Source: Struthio camelus (lineage: Eukaryota > Chordata > Aves > Struthioniformes > Struthionidae). Taken from it: a stretch of 64,000 bases of DNA. The position numbers and the translations under genes were made by a program. Under the pieces are notes generated by a model. That model was given only the letters and a program-made list of their open reading frames with translations. It did not search any database and was not told where the DNA came from. This document shows positions 25,401 to 39,100 of the stretch, piece after piece. Location of the stretch: NCBI RefSeq assembly GCF_040807025.1, contig NC_090956.1:3770517-3834516 (forward strand), read 5' to 3'. Position 1 is the first letter of the stretch. Each line of letters begins with the position of its first letter.

Positions 25401-28400
25401 TTGAAGAACTCTTCTCCCTCTGTGTCTGTTTCCCTGAGTGTAAAATGGAGCTATTTCCCTCTACACAATATTCTGAGTTCCTCCTTAAAAGGATCACACA
25501 GGAGTTAAAAGTTTTTGGCGCCCCTTCTACAGTAAAACTGCAATGTCAGATGCTTGTCTGCAGTGGGGAAGTTCAGACCTGGGCCTTTCTACCACTTTTT
25601 CTTCTGCACAGCATAACAATAAACAGCCATGTTAATTCCACAAACCATTAGCAACACATGAGGAAACACTGGTGCCTGCCTGGAGGAAATTTGACAATTA
25701 TAGGAAGCTTTATCACTAAGCTCCTACCAGGCTATTGCATACATCAGAGACTAAAAGACACTGCATATTTAAAATTATATAAACCTACTGAAGTGTTTCT
25801 TGTGGGAAGTGTGTGATGTAGCTTTCAAAATGTATTTCTTATTTTTGTGGCAAAGCATGCAGTTGAATTTCTAGTTGTTTATTTGTTACTCACATGCACA
25901 GGCAGGACATTGTTAAAGCATAACAACGTTAAGTAAGTGATTTCTAAACAGGAAATAGGCTGGGTGGGGAACCTAGGTGGGCATTTCATTAGGACAGGAG
26001 GCGGCGGGGCGGCCCTCTATTCCTGGTCTCTGATCTCAAGGTGTTTTTAAAAATAGCACAACATTAATGAAATTATTAAAAGTAATTCTTGTGCATCGGA
26101 GTGAGTCCCTGGGTGTCTGCCTGCTTGGGTGGGAGAGATGGTAAGTGCGGTGACAGGGTGATGGTATGAAATGATGTCCCAGAAAGAGAAACGGTGCGTG
26201 TTTCCATACTGTTTGTTCTGCTCCAGTGTTTTAGAGGATATTGGTTACGCTGAGATCTGGATTTAAGTGGATTCCCAGGCATTAATGGAACTAAAATGGA
26301 ACAGCGTTTGTAACATAACCAAAAAGCCACAGTCATTGCCCCAGTGTATTTAAACAGAGCTTTATCTGAATGGACTTTTTTGTTTGGGTACTAAATGCCT
26401 TTTGGTTTAAACAGTCTGGGAATTATGAAAGTTGCCTGTGGGAGGGTTCTCTTGGTGTCTCTTTAGCTGGAGGTGGTAGGGGACTTTGTTTTCCAGATTG
26501 CCTGACAAGTTGGGAAAAGTGATTGCAGTCACTCATCTCATCTGCCCTATGGACATGCACACCCAGAATATCCCATATGTCATGACCACTTTGCTCAGCT
26601 TAGACTTTGCTTTTAGAGCTCCCCACAACTGGCGTTAACTCTCTTCCAGAGGGCTGATCTCTTCTCAGCTCTGCTCCACTAACATTAGCTTACATTTATC
26701 CTCTTCTGTAGGCTTTTTACAATTTGATATCAGAGAATTAATAAGTGCAGAAATGAGAGGATTAATAGCACAAACTTGAAAGCATGGAAAAGGCTGTACA
26801 AAGAGCATCTGTTTTCAGCCATATAGCTCTTGTACTCCTGGGACTTTCCATAGCAAGGGTAGATAAAGTTTCCAGTGCAATTTCTAATCAAGAGGCTTGG
26901 CTGTTTTGAGATGTTGGACTTCTTGCGTCTCACTTTCTCAACCAATTTCCCAGTATACATGAATTAGCATAGAGTGCATATTGGTTATCCTTGCTTCTTC
27001 ACCTTGCTAAAAGGCCTTGAAAATATTGCTTACTGCTGTGCCTCTGGCAAGAGCTTGCATCTAACCTCAGGGTTTATAACACTTTGTTGCCCAGCAGCTG
27101 AGCACTGTCATCAAAGATGAAGCATGGGGAGCTTTTTAATGGCATGCCAAAATCTTTTGAGGGTACATGTGTTAAAAAGTGTCTGACGCTGGAAAGAATG
27201 GTCCTGTGATGGTTACTGATCTAGGGGGCAGATTTGCAATGATCTTTAGTTAACCTGTTTGCACGCTGAGGTGCTGAGTGGGATTTATACATCAGCATCC
27301 TTAACTGTCTACCTCTGATAGCCTGGCCTAAGGACTTAAAAGATCTGAATTCAGTCTCATCTGTGTCACATGCTTCTTTGGACAACAGGCAAGTCTCCTA
27401 GGCTCTCTGTATTGCATCAGAACAGTTGATATAGATAATTTTTTCTAACAAAGTTGAGAAGCAAACCCAGAATTCTTAACTGGCAACTGCTACTGGATTG
27501 TCTCCTAGGCACATAAGGTAGGAAATGCTGTATCCTAGAACTGAACAGAGTAGGAATATAAGTTTAAATATTAATTATTTCTTATTTTATTTTGCTATCC
27601 TTGATTTCCCTCCTCTCAAGTGTGAAAGGTGGTTGAAGATAGCTTTTAAAATAAAAGTAGTCAAAAGAACTAGTCTAAAAGTGATGATTAAATGAATTAA
27701 GTGCAGAGCCCACACACACTTCTCTCAATAGTTCTCTGACACAGTGATACTCTACCTCACATGTGTGGGGGCTTGGGGAGGATATTTTGTTTTTAATTGA
27801 GTCATAATATTTCAGTTTTTCCTTCCTCTAAATTTTTAATACCTTGGCTAATATCCAGCAAAAGTGACAGGTGGTAGAGGCTTTTGAGACACTGTGTTCC
27901 TAGAAGTTTCATGAACGCAGGAGGCTGGCTAGAGAAGGGAAACACTTAGTACTTCCATTGAAGGAAAAGCCGAAGTCTTTTTAGACACCAGAGAATTCAT
28001 GCAGGAGAGAGATTATGAGTATTCTGGCTGTGGGAAATTCTCTCTTTAAACTTGTTCTTTCTGTCACACCAGGGTGTCTAAGTGTTGGATATGCTCTGTA
28101 AGACTCCAAGCTTCATTAGTTCTGCTGCTCATGGGACTGCATGCTTCACAATATAAGAACCCCAGACACTATCCTTTTTATTTAAGTTTGGTCCAAATAA
28201 AATACTGAAGAGAACTTGGCATTTATGGAGTTTTTTTTCAGCAATAAATGAGGATGTTTCATAAAATAAATGAGGATTACCTAAGTTTATTGTTTGACCT
28301 TATACAAATTTTGCTTAGATCAATTTAATCTTTCATGCGAACTTTTTTCCATGGGTCATTGGCCACAGAATATGCAAGAAAAGATCAGCATGCAATCAGT

Positions 28401-31400
28401 GCTAGGTAAAGGAGGTAGGAAGAGGCTTTCATTTGTAATTGAAGATGCTGATGCTGCCAGGGCTATACAAAGCTACTGTGCACTGGATTCCTGTCTAATT
28501 TATATTCGTATAAAATGTGTATATGATTGTCTTAATAATATTTGGAGGATCTTTTAGACCAGATCTAATGGTTACAGCTTCCCTTTGAGGCTGAAATACA
28601 TGAAAGCATTTACAGTGAGTGTCTGAGGTCAGAATGGAGCAAGGACTTCATTTGGAAGGTTTATGGATAATCCCTCCTGTTTTCCAGGCTTGGGCTGATG
28701 CCTTTCGAAGTAGCCCTGATTTAACTGGAGTAGTGCATATTTATGAAGAACTCAAGAGGAAAGGCATAGAGTTTCCCATGGCAGATCTTGATGCTCTGTC
28801 TCCAATACACACACCACAGAGGGTAAGCTGCAGCATTGCAATTCCAGGGGCATTTTCCAGAGACAGATAAATAGTTAGGTAAATGTTCTTTCTCCTGCTG
28901 TTTCTCCGAGTTTGGCTTGTTAAACTTGCACAGAACTTTCTCAGTCTTGGTGGGACTTTTTTAATAGTGAAAAAGAATGGAGGAAAAGCATAATACAGCT
29001 GCATTTGACAGGCTGATAAGCTAACCGGATCTCCTCTCTGGAGTCAGACATCAATTTGGAAAGAGAAAAAGAGTTAGGAGGTTTGTACATTTGTATTTTG
29101 TCACAAAACCGCCAGACAAGTGCAGCTAATTTGCTCAGGAAGAGTCCAGCAGGTTATATTATTGAGATTTACTTCTTATTCCTGAGAGTGTAGTTGATCC
29201 TGTTGGTGATAATCCTGAACAGAGGGCTACCTGTCTTTTAACGGTGTATAGAAGCCGAATCTCCCACTGATCCCACAATAGCAGGAAGTGTTTTACACAT
29301 TTGAAAAGACAGATCTGTAAAGTTGACAAAACTAATGTTAGGAAGTAACTTAGTGATCACATATGTTCTGATTATTCACTCTGAAAATTTAAGTTAATGA
29401 AGTTTTGAAGCAGTAAGTGCAAGTGATCAAAGACTGAAAGATTACAGTTCTTGTGTCAAGATTCATTAAATCCAGTGTTTATGTATCACCTCATTTTTTG
29501 TAAGTGTGCAACCTAATTCCTGGTTTAAAATTGTTTATAATTACTTATCCTTGGCTCCTGTTTTTATTTTGCTTCTTACTTTTCCTGTAAAGGTAATTTG
29601 ACTTAAATGTGTGTGGGTTGGGTCAGAAGATAAGGGCGTGCATTGTTGTTGTTGCTCTCTGTTTATGGGCTGGCCTGCCAGTCTGTTCTTGTAACTGCAC
29701 TGCCCTTTTCCATGAGCTGCAATTACGTTCTATACTTGAGCATATTTGGCCTGAGGTTGCTGACAAAGCAAGTGCTGTCACCATTCAGCTTTTGAACTGC
29801 TGTCTTTCTGATGTGACAGAGCGTTCCTGAAGTTGATCCTGCAGCAAATATGCACAATTCACAGTCCCAGCAGAGGATGAGCACCAGTTCTTACTCTTCA
29901 TCTTCTCCAACAGCATATTCTGCTCCTCAGGCCCCAGCTCTGAATGTGACTGGTCCCATCACTGCTAATTCTGAACAGGTATCGGGGTGATGATTCTTCT
30001 GAGTGAGATTCTTTCAGTAAATCAAATTAGAAACCAGTTTTCAGAGGAACTTTAAATTTAACTCTTCTGGCTTTGGGCGTGTCTTAGGTCTGGTTCTACT
30101 TAGTAATCTCTCCTCCTATTATACTGTAAAATCTAGCTTTGTAATTTGTATGTATGGCCTAATGGCACCAGTTATGAAAACCTCACAATCTGATGTACTA
30201 ATCCACTCAGCAGTAGTGCAGGTAGTGCAGCAGGTAAACACTTATTCCATTTCTTTCTAACAGGGAGTTAAGCCTGCATCCTCAAGACCCAAGCAAACAC
30301 CGTAATATATGATCTTCCTTTTTGTATGCAAAAATAATAACTTCAGTCTCAAAGATCCTGCTCAAAAGTTCTTTTATTTTTCCCCATGTTTGAGTAAGGC
30401 ACACGAGGTGTACTGCAACTTAGGTCTGTTTCTCATTGCTGTTTTCGGTTGCCTCCGCATCCATACGAGCATAGCATATCTGGCTTTGTCATGGTAATGA
30501 ACAGCCCTACATAGCTCTTTTCTTTCTCAGTTGCTTTTTTAAAAATTCTCTCCTGGCTAAATCTTTTACCTTTACCTATTTTTCTTTTTCACTAGAATAT
30601 CTGCAGTCTCAGATATCAAGTCAGACAGAACCAGAGGTATCACAAAGCCAGTTCATGAAGATGATCTGCTTCAGGCCAAAAAATTATGCAGTATTTTGAT
30701 ATCTTTTTTTACACCAATATAGATTGCCCGGCTGCGCAGTGAGCTGGATATTGTTCGTGGGAATACAAAAGTGATGTCTGAAATGCTGACAGAAATGGTC
30801 CCTGGACAAGAGGACTCCTCAGATCTTGAGTTACTCCAGGTAATGATTTCCTAGTAAATCTGATTCTGATGCTTTCTATGCTTGAGTTTTGGGACTTCTT
30901 AGTTTTTGTTGTAATTCACTTCAGTGCCTTGGTTTGCTTGGTTTTACATAATTCATGTGGACTATACTTGACTCCAGTTAGTCTCATCACTTGCTGTTCT
31001 TCGTGCTTGCTGGATGCTATTTCAGCCAGTTAGGTGAAATTCCTGAGATGATCTTAGTCCTGTTTTGTGGTCTGCTGAAACTCTCACTAACTGTATAGGA
31101 TAAAATCTAAAGAAGATATTAGATCTGCAGTGAGGACTGAGATAGTCTTTAGGACCACAGTGGTATAGGACTGTAAATGGAACTCTAGCCTGCTTCACTG
31201 GAACAAAATGAGGTTCATCAGGTCCACTTTTCATTTAAATATGATGTTTATTTTCAGTGTTAACAAAAATTGTTAAAACTTCCAGTGGCAAGGATTCCCT
31301 GACTTCCCTTGTAACCTATTACAGTGCTTTCTTGTCCTTGTAGCAGAGTTTTTTCCCAGTGTTGACCCCTGTCCAGAGGGTCAGACTGCATAGTCGGAAG

Positions 31401-34400
31401 GGTTTTCTCTCCTGAAAAGTCTGAATCCAGTGAGGCATTTGTTTTCTCAAAAGAGGTAACTTCATTAGTTGAGCTCAAGTCTCACAGGCTTGAGACTTGC
31501 TTGAGACAGGCTTCATAGCTGCTTCCCCAGGCCAGTGATAGCTAGGGATGCTATTGGCTGAAGAAAGTAATTCTGTACCAAATGTAACGTAGATGAGGAG
31601 TACTCTGATCTAGCATGCCAGTTGCTGCCCTTACCTTTTTATTTGCCTTTGCATAGCTTCAGAAAGAGGCTGCTATCTTGATCCTCCATCAGGGAGTATG
31701 GGCTCCCACAGCAGTACATTTGGAGGAAGGTGGGGAATTGCTCTCTGTGATACATCAGATTTTGAAATCAATCCAAAAATTGGCCTCTCCCGTGCAGTAG
31801 TATTGTGTGTTTGTTTCAGAGTCATCATGGCAGCTGATGAGAGGCTTTGCAATAAAGAGTCTTTCAGTTACTGCCCATTGGGGTTGGACTGATCAAAACA
31901 AAAGAAGCTTCCAGGAAACCGAGTTGGACCAAAACGGTGCAGAACAATTCGCTTACATTCAGAAATGACCACTAACATCTGGACAGCATAACCTTACAGC
32001 ATAGCTTTAAGGTGAAAGAGCATGACCATAAAGTGTAGTGACAGCATGGATTCTTTATTCCAACTTGTTCCCTTCGCTGACTGATGCATCCTAAATCTGG
32101 ATCACAGAGCTGAGGAGAATCCATTTTTGATGAAAAAGGATGGTTAGCCTTTTGAAAGCTGTGAGCCGCGTGCTTGTGTGCAAGAACTTCTTGCTTTGAG
32201 GTTTATGTAGCCATCCTCCTTAAATAATTCCTGACATTTTCCCCAACAATCAAATGTAAACAGCTTGCTAGAGAGCCAACTCTAAGCAGAATAGATAGGT
32301 ACTGTCAGCCCTCTCGGAATGGCAGCAAACAAACCTCTGAAATGTCACAATCTGCTTCTAAAGTGATGGGATCAAAACTGACATTGGAGAACACATTCCT
32401 CAAGCTGTTAAGGCAGCTGGATTGCACTAGGTGAAATTTATCCAGAGCTTAGGATGTCAGACCAAGCAAGGAAAACAAACACATTTTTGCTTTCATCCCG
32501 AAGGTTGTGTACCAACAAGTCATCCTTGTTTAGCGCTGAATTTTTGCTCTGAAGTGGAGCTGGGGGGTGGAAGATGACAGAGGGACATGCTTTAGTTGAA
32601 ATGTCAGTGCTTATTGAAGTAAAACCGTGGGCCTAATCAGTGGCACCATGCCATATGTCACGTTTCTTCTTGTAGTTCCTCCCCAAAGTACCAGTTTTGA
32701 CCTTTGTTCTTGAGGCCTTTCAGAGCAACGGGAATGAAGAATTCTACCAAATAGTTGGTGATGGAAAAGATGTCCTGGAAGCACAAGAAATCCTCATTTA
32801 GACAAAGTTAAACCCAGATTTCTTGACATGAGAGATTCCTAAAATAAATCCCCTTGCCTTATATTCTTTAGAATTTTCCTCTGGTATGCCCCACTGCCTT
32901 TTTGTAGTCCCTTATCTGTGGACTTGCTCCTCTGAAGGGAGTGTTTCTTTGTATAGTTCAGTGCTGAAGTGGGGGGTGCTCATCTTTACCTCTTCATACT
33001 CTTGCTCCTTGTTGCGTGTTCACTCTCCTCTTCTCAATATCTGGTGAGATTTCTGTTCTCAGTCCTTCTCCTCCTGGTATATAGCACATACCTGGCTACC
33101 CGTGGTAGCCCTGGTGAACTTTTCCTTCCCCGCTTTTAACACGACCTGCATCTTTTAGTCTTTAAGGATGGTAAAAGAGCAGACTGAGTTTTCCTTGAGG
33201 GCTCTCTTCTGGAAAGCTGTTGTATTAACATGTTTTATTCTTAAAAGCAGATCACTGAAATACAGATACTTATTTTTGAAGTGCTCAGAATTAAAGAAGA
33301 AACAGGACATTGAATTGTAAATAGGCTGTCAAGGTTTTAGGCCACCATCTCTTGAAGGGCATGTTTGATTAGATGTGCTTTTGGGTGACATTCAGCCATC
33401 CAAAGATAGACTTGTCTTAGTGTTTCTCAGTTGGGGGATATATTTGACTGTGAACAGAGCTCAACTGAATCTACTTATTGCTAGCTGCTTATCAGAATGT
33501 GTGTGCACAATGTATTCTCCTTAGGAACTGAACCGAACCTGTAGAGCTATGCAGCAGAGGATTGTGGAGCTTATCTCACGAGTGTCCAATGAAGAAGTCA
33601 CAGAGGAACTGCTGCATGTGAATGATGATTTAAATAACGTCTTCCTCAGATACGAAAGGTGGGACACCTTTTCCATCAACTATTTACACTTGTTCTGGGT
33701 TTTCACATAAGTGTAAAATAGATCAGTTGACAGAATTGGCCATCTGGGCCAACAGTCCCAACATAACAAAATGCAGAGCAGCCACACCACAGAAGGCATT
33801 TACAGAGTCTTCATGTGGTATCTTATGGTAAGTTTCCAGTTTCAGGTATTTCTTTTCTTTTTTAATACTAAGATTTTTTTATCATAGCCATTCAATTGTT
33901 TTAGGGCATATCTGTAAAATGCAGGGCATCACTGTGCATTCTCTGAACTAGTCTTGACCGTCTTGAGTCTGTAGATCCCTGTTGTGCAATGTTGTACAGA
34001 TACAGGAGTTTGGGACTGTCTGGGGTAGTATAGCTGCAGTTGTCTAGCTCCGCTTCCTGTCTCAGGCACTGCACAAATGCTTGTGCTGCTTCTTGGCTTG
34101 GGGAGGCTCCTCTGAGCTCTCTCCCTCCTCTGATCTCTGAGGTTTCTAGTTCCAGGGTTGGTGCCAGGGGAGCTGGCTGAGGTGGACATGACCTTAGTAT
34201 GTATAAGGGTTTTGTTTTTAAGTAACACTTAAGATCTTGGAGAATTCTGGCTCGCGCAGGGCTGAGATTTTAGAGAGTCAATCTGTGAGGTTCATCCCCA
34301 GGGGCGGGATTTGGGTCACAGGACTTTGAGCATGTTAGACAAAGGCGCTGTCAGCCACATCTGCTGCAGTAGGTGACACGTGATACAGCAGTCTTGGGAA

Positions 34401-36064
34401 AGTTTAATCTTCCCCTTAACGACAGGCCTGGGGAGTGAAGCACTAAAGAGTACCCTTTGTTCTTTGCTGTTAGCACAGCTTTGTTTCTTAAGCTTTTAAA
34501 AATAAATTAGACTTTAGATCTCTGAATCTGTGTTGTCACAGCGAAGGCTGGAGAGAAGACTCAGTGGCCTCACTTTTATTTTTGATTTGGTCCTGCAGAG
34601 AAGACTGGGACAAACTTTGTAACAAATGCTGACTTACTATATGAAATGGTATGTTTCGTGAATGAATATGATTCTACAAGTTGCAGAGTGAAACTGCCAC
34701 TAAGGCTCAGTCTGGTCACCCTTAATATTTTTTTCCCCCTTTCCTTCATCTGCAACTTTGCTGACAGGGGCTAATATATTTTTAAGCATTTAAGATGAAC
34801 TTAAAGATGAACTGAACAATATTAGCAGGCTGGCTGTTGTAGAATAGCTGTACTGGTCTGAATGTTTCAATAAATTTCCATCCTCCTCCATTATTCCTAA
34901 CATTCCAAGTTCATCACACCTGTTTCTACTATGGCTACCAAACGGTGTCAGTGATTCAAGGAGGAGCTCTGGCCTTCACTGTGGAGCTTTGTATGTAAAA
35001 GAACTCGTGGTTCATAAGCCTTCTGGTGAGAAATATGAGGTGGGAGGTGTCTGAGGTTTCCAGTTAGGGGAGCTGGATTTCCAGTAATACTAGACACCCA
35101 CAGTTTCCTAAATTGAAATTTGGGCCTGAATTTATGTTTGCAGCCTTTTAAATCTGCAGTTTCCTGTGTTACTTTAAGAAAAAAATTAATTTGCTTGAGA
35201 TTTCCAGTTGTGTTTTGTTCAGCTGGAGAAAACCCACAGGATTATATGAGTATTTTGTTTTTATACTGAATAGAGAACTCAAATATGAGACTAGTTTTAC
35301 ATGAGGAAAAATTGTAACTTCAAAGAAGTCGTGATGCCTCAGACAGGCCTTTGGAGGAAGTAGGTCCCCTGCCTTTTTGAGTATATAAAGGCTGGATTTA
35401 GGTTTGGGGCCCCGAATGCATGGCTGATTGGGGAAGAAATAGAGAAGATACCAGATCTTGACTAGCTAGACTTCTTCCCCTAAGAAGCGTGGGATTTTTA
35501 TCTAACCCTGTTATTTTTAGTACTTAGAAAGTACCAGCCTATTTGGACATAGGCTCTGACCGTCTCTGAGCTGACCCGGAATGTTTCAAGAAATGAATTT
35601 GCTAAGTATTGTTTCTCATGCCATGTGCTACTTGGGTAGAGCTGCGAGAGCGTGCATACGGCTTCTAATTTGCTTTTATTGCAGCAAGGGGGAGCTGTTA
35701 AATGGGAGTAAGACTCACTGCAGTGCTCAGCTGGGAGTATCATTCTTGCCGCAGTTCCTCCTGTCCCTTGGCTAACAGAATAGTCTATCAAGGAGCACTT
35801 AATGGAAAAAAAAAATAACAATACAAATCCAGTGATGTTTTTTGTGCATCTGTGTGCTGCAAGATCAGATTGATCAGCCTAATACCCACCGTAGACAAGA
35901 AAGCAACTTCTGTAGCACTGTCCTCCCTTCATACTACCTTGGAATTAAAGGTTTTAAGGTTCCCTCTTGAACCAAGGAAAGCTAAGTTCAGTGGTAAGCA
36001 CGATGTGACTTTGTTATAAGCCTGTACCTTTCTTTGTTTATTGGTGGCCTTGATCATCAGTGTT

Positions 36065-36104
<40 letters not shown>

Positions 36105-39100
36105 GTATATATATGTGTATATATATGTATATTATATATGTTTTTTAACAGATTTGAACGATACAGATCAGGACGTTCAACGCAAAACGCCAGCAATGGA
36201 GTAAGTACCTAACTCCATTATTATATCAACAGTTACACCAGCAGTTTCTCAGAAGTATAGCTATACTGGGTCAGATAAAGTCTGTCCAGCCCCATAACCT
36301 GCCTCTAGTGGCTAATAGTGGATACCAGGGGAAGAACATAAGAACATGGCAAACCTGAAGTGACAACTCTTAGCTCAGGAAGACACTAAGCTAAAAGTGA
36401 CATCTTTACGTTTACAATCCTTGGTGGATTTTCTTTCATCTATTAATTTTTCTGGTTGCTTTTTGAATCTGTGCAAACTTTTGGCATTCACAGTGTCCTT
36501 AAGCGGTGAGTTACACAGTTTAACTACACATTTATACATATATATATATATATAGTGTGTATACAGACACACACTATATATGTGTGTGTGTGTCTGTGCA
36601 TAATAAATATTTTGTTTACAATTGAACAAGCCACTTAATGATTTTATTTGATCCCTTTAGTTCTTGTTTGTCGTGTCTGATAATACAATGGTTAAGATTC
36701 ATTTTCTCCATGCCACTCATAATTTTAGGGATTTCTGTCATCTTCTTTTTCAGTAGCCCCTTTTCAGGCTGAAGTGTTATAGTCCTAGTTGTTCGTTCTG
36801 TGAAAACTATTTTATACTTTGATCTTCTGTCATTCCTCATTGAATCTTCTTCTTTTTTTTTTTTTTAATTCCCTTTCCTCTTTGTCAGGGAGAAGAACAG
36901 AGACAAGCAGAGTCTTCAAGATCTGAGTGCACGATGAATGGCACTATGATATGTTCTATTCTGCTCTCTTCTAACAATTTTCTCTATTTACTTTGAGTGC
37001 CACTTCTTCTGCAGTGCGATGCAAACTTCAGCACAGGCTCTGCAATGTAACTTTAATCAAAACAAAAAAGCTGTGTTTCTGGAAACAGTTTATACCTAAT
37101 GTGGAAGATGGTAGCAAACTTAAGTTTGACTTAAGTCTGATATCGGTCCAGTGCTGAAGGAGGTGGAGAACCAGAGACATGTTGGCCAAATCTGAAGAGA
37201 TGTAGTGGAGGAGAGTTCCACTGTTGTGCTGAGTGGTCGAACTGAGCCAGCCGTGGAACCCATTAGGCTTTCTAGAGGCTGACCCAGAATAATACCTTTT
37301 TATTCTGTACTTAGCACCCTGTGATCCAAGTGACTAGGCCATTTGGCAGTTTGCAAAGGGGTCTTTTTAGGAGGTACCCATTATTTGTTGATGTTTAATT
37401 TTGCACTGCAGGAAGAAATCTCTGGCATGCCTAACTTGCTGTGCTTTGTGTGTCCCAACAGGTCCTGAATGAAGTGACAGAAGATAACCTAATAGATTTG
37501 GGTCCTGGCTCCCCAGCTGTAGTGAGCCCAATGGTTGGAAACTCAGCACCCCCATCTTCACTTTCTTCACAGCTCGCAGGGCTTGGTGAGTATCTGATCT
37601 AAGTAGTGCTGATGAGCATTGTGCTGTAATTCATGGACTTGTCAAGGCCTGGGCAGTTTGTGGGTCTCAAGCTGCATGCAGTTCTCCAGCGGGGCTTGTA
37701 CTGTATCAGTATAGCCCCTCTAGTGGTCACTGGGGCTGCTAGGCCCCACACTTGGCCCCTCACTTGGCACTCACATCCAAGTGTGTGAGTGCGGGAGCAA
37801 ATCTGAGGGGTTGCTGGGGTCCCCATTACTCACCCGAAAAGCCAGTGAAGCTCTTTGCACGGTGGAGTGCTGGGATTCAGGAGGAGATATTTTCCTCTCT
37901 CACTTGTGGGTCAGGGAGACTCTCCTCCCTTTGGCTCTCCAGTGATTACTACTGCCCTGTAGCCTTAGGAAGGTTTGGGGGCGTGGCTTGCAGGATTAGA
38001 AAGATTCTCCCACTCCTCTGCACCCTTGCAACCTGTCCTGGGAACCAGCCTGGCACAAGGGGAGTGGTGCGTTACCCAGAGCGAAGAGTGGAGGAAAGGA
38101 GGCAGACGTAGGTTCTCATTCTTGGGAAATTTGTACTACTCCCTTTATTTCAGCTTAGCTCCCCATGAAATCAGCCAGGTGAAAGTTCTTGAGGTTTTCA
38201 CCTCTTTCAGCACTGCCCCCATATCAGATCACTTGATTTGGGACTGTTGCTTTCACAGTCAGTAGCTGAGATACAACGCTGCGGAGAAGACTAGAATCTG
38301 TGCCCAACATTTTGGACCATCTTAGTGAATGGTAAATATCTCAGGATGAGATTGGCAGTAGGTGAACTGCCAATTTCCAGATATTGACTGCTTGGTCAGA
38401 AACAGTTATGGAGTGGTGCTTTCAGGAGGAACAAGACAATCTCCACATTTGTCCTTTCCTTAGGAAACACGTGATTAGCAGCCTCTAGCCTCTTGTGGGC
38501 AGAGATAGAGAGCTGTTCATACATGGTGCTCCGTGCAACATAAGTGTTAACTAGATGCTGTCTATAGCTTTCCTGTGTTGTTAATAATTTCTTGTTTAAC
38601 CTGTACTGTCATGAAAGTGGTGCTTGCGTATGATTTGCTATTTCATTGGTTCACTTCTTTTGCCTCTGGTTGCAGACTTGGGTACAAACAGCGTCAGTGG
38701 CACACTGAGCTCTCTACAACACTGTAGTCCTCGGGATGATTTCGACATGTTTGCACAGACAAGAGGCAGTTCCTTGGCTGAGCAGCGAAAGAAGTATGTT
38801 GGAGTTTGTCTTTAGTGCTCTTTGAGTCATGGCATTACTGTTTTATAGGGGCATGAACCTGAGACTTCTTTGCTTCGTTCCAGACTAAGAAAGTTGTTTT
38901 GATGTATGTTTTTCTGCTTTGAATCTAGGCCTTATGCTTTATTAGCGTGAGCAAGTAGGGAAGTTTTCGCTGTGGTAGAGCTGCCTGGCTAATTTCACTT
39001 GACTGTCTTGGTTAATGAGCTGACTGGAAACTCGGAAATGAACTTACTTTAATTTCTGCGGATGCTTCCTTTGAAAAAGGCATGCGTTCCCATCTGCATG

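Larger units (their letters stand above)
36201..37461 (+). other. TOM1L2 intron 9
   Basis: A 1.26-kb intron. Nearly half of it is an old CR1 LINE fragment (36250-36850) interrupted by a TA/TG microsatellite. A candidate alternative exon starts at 36889. Confidence 0.9.
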
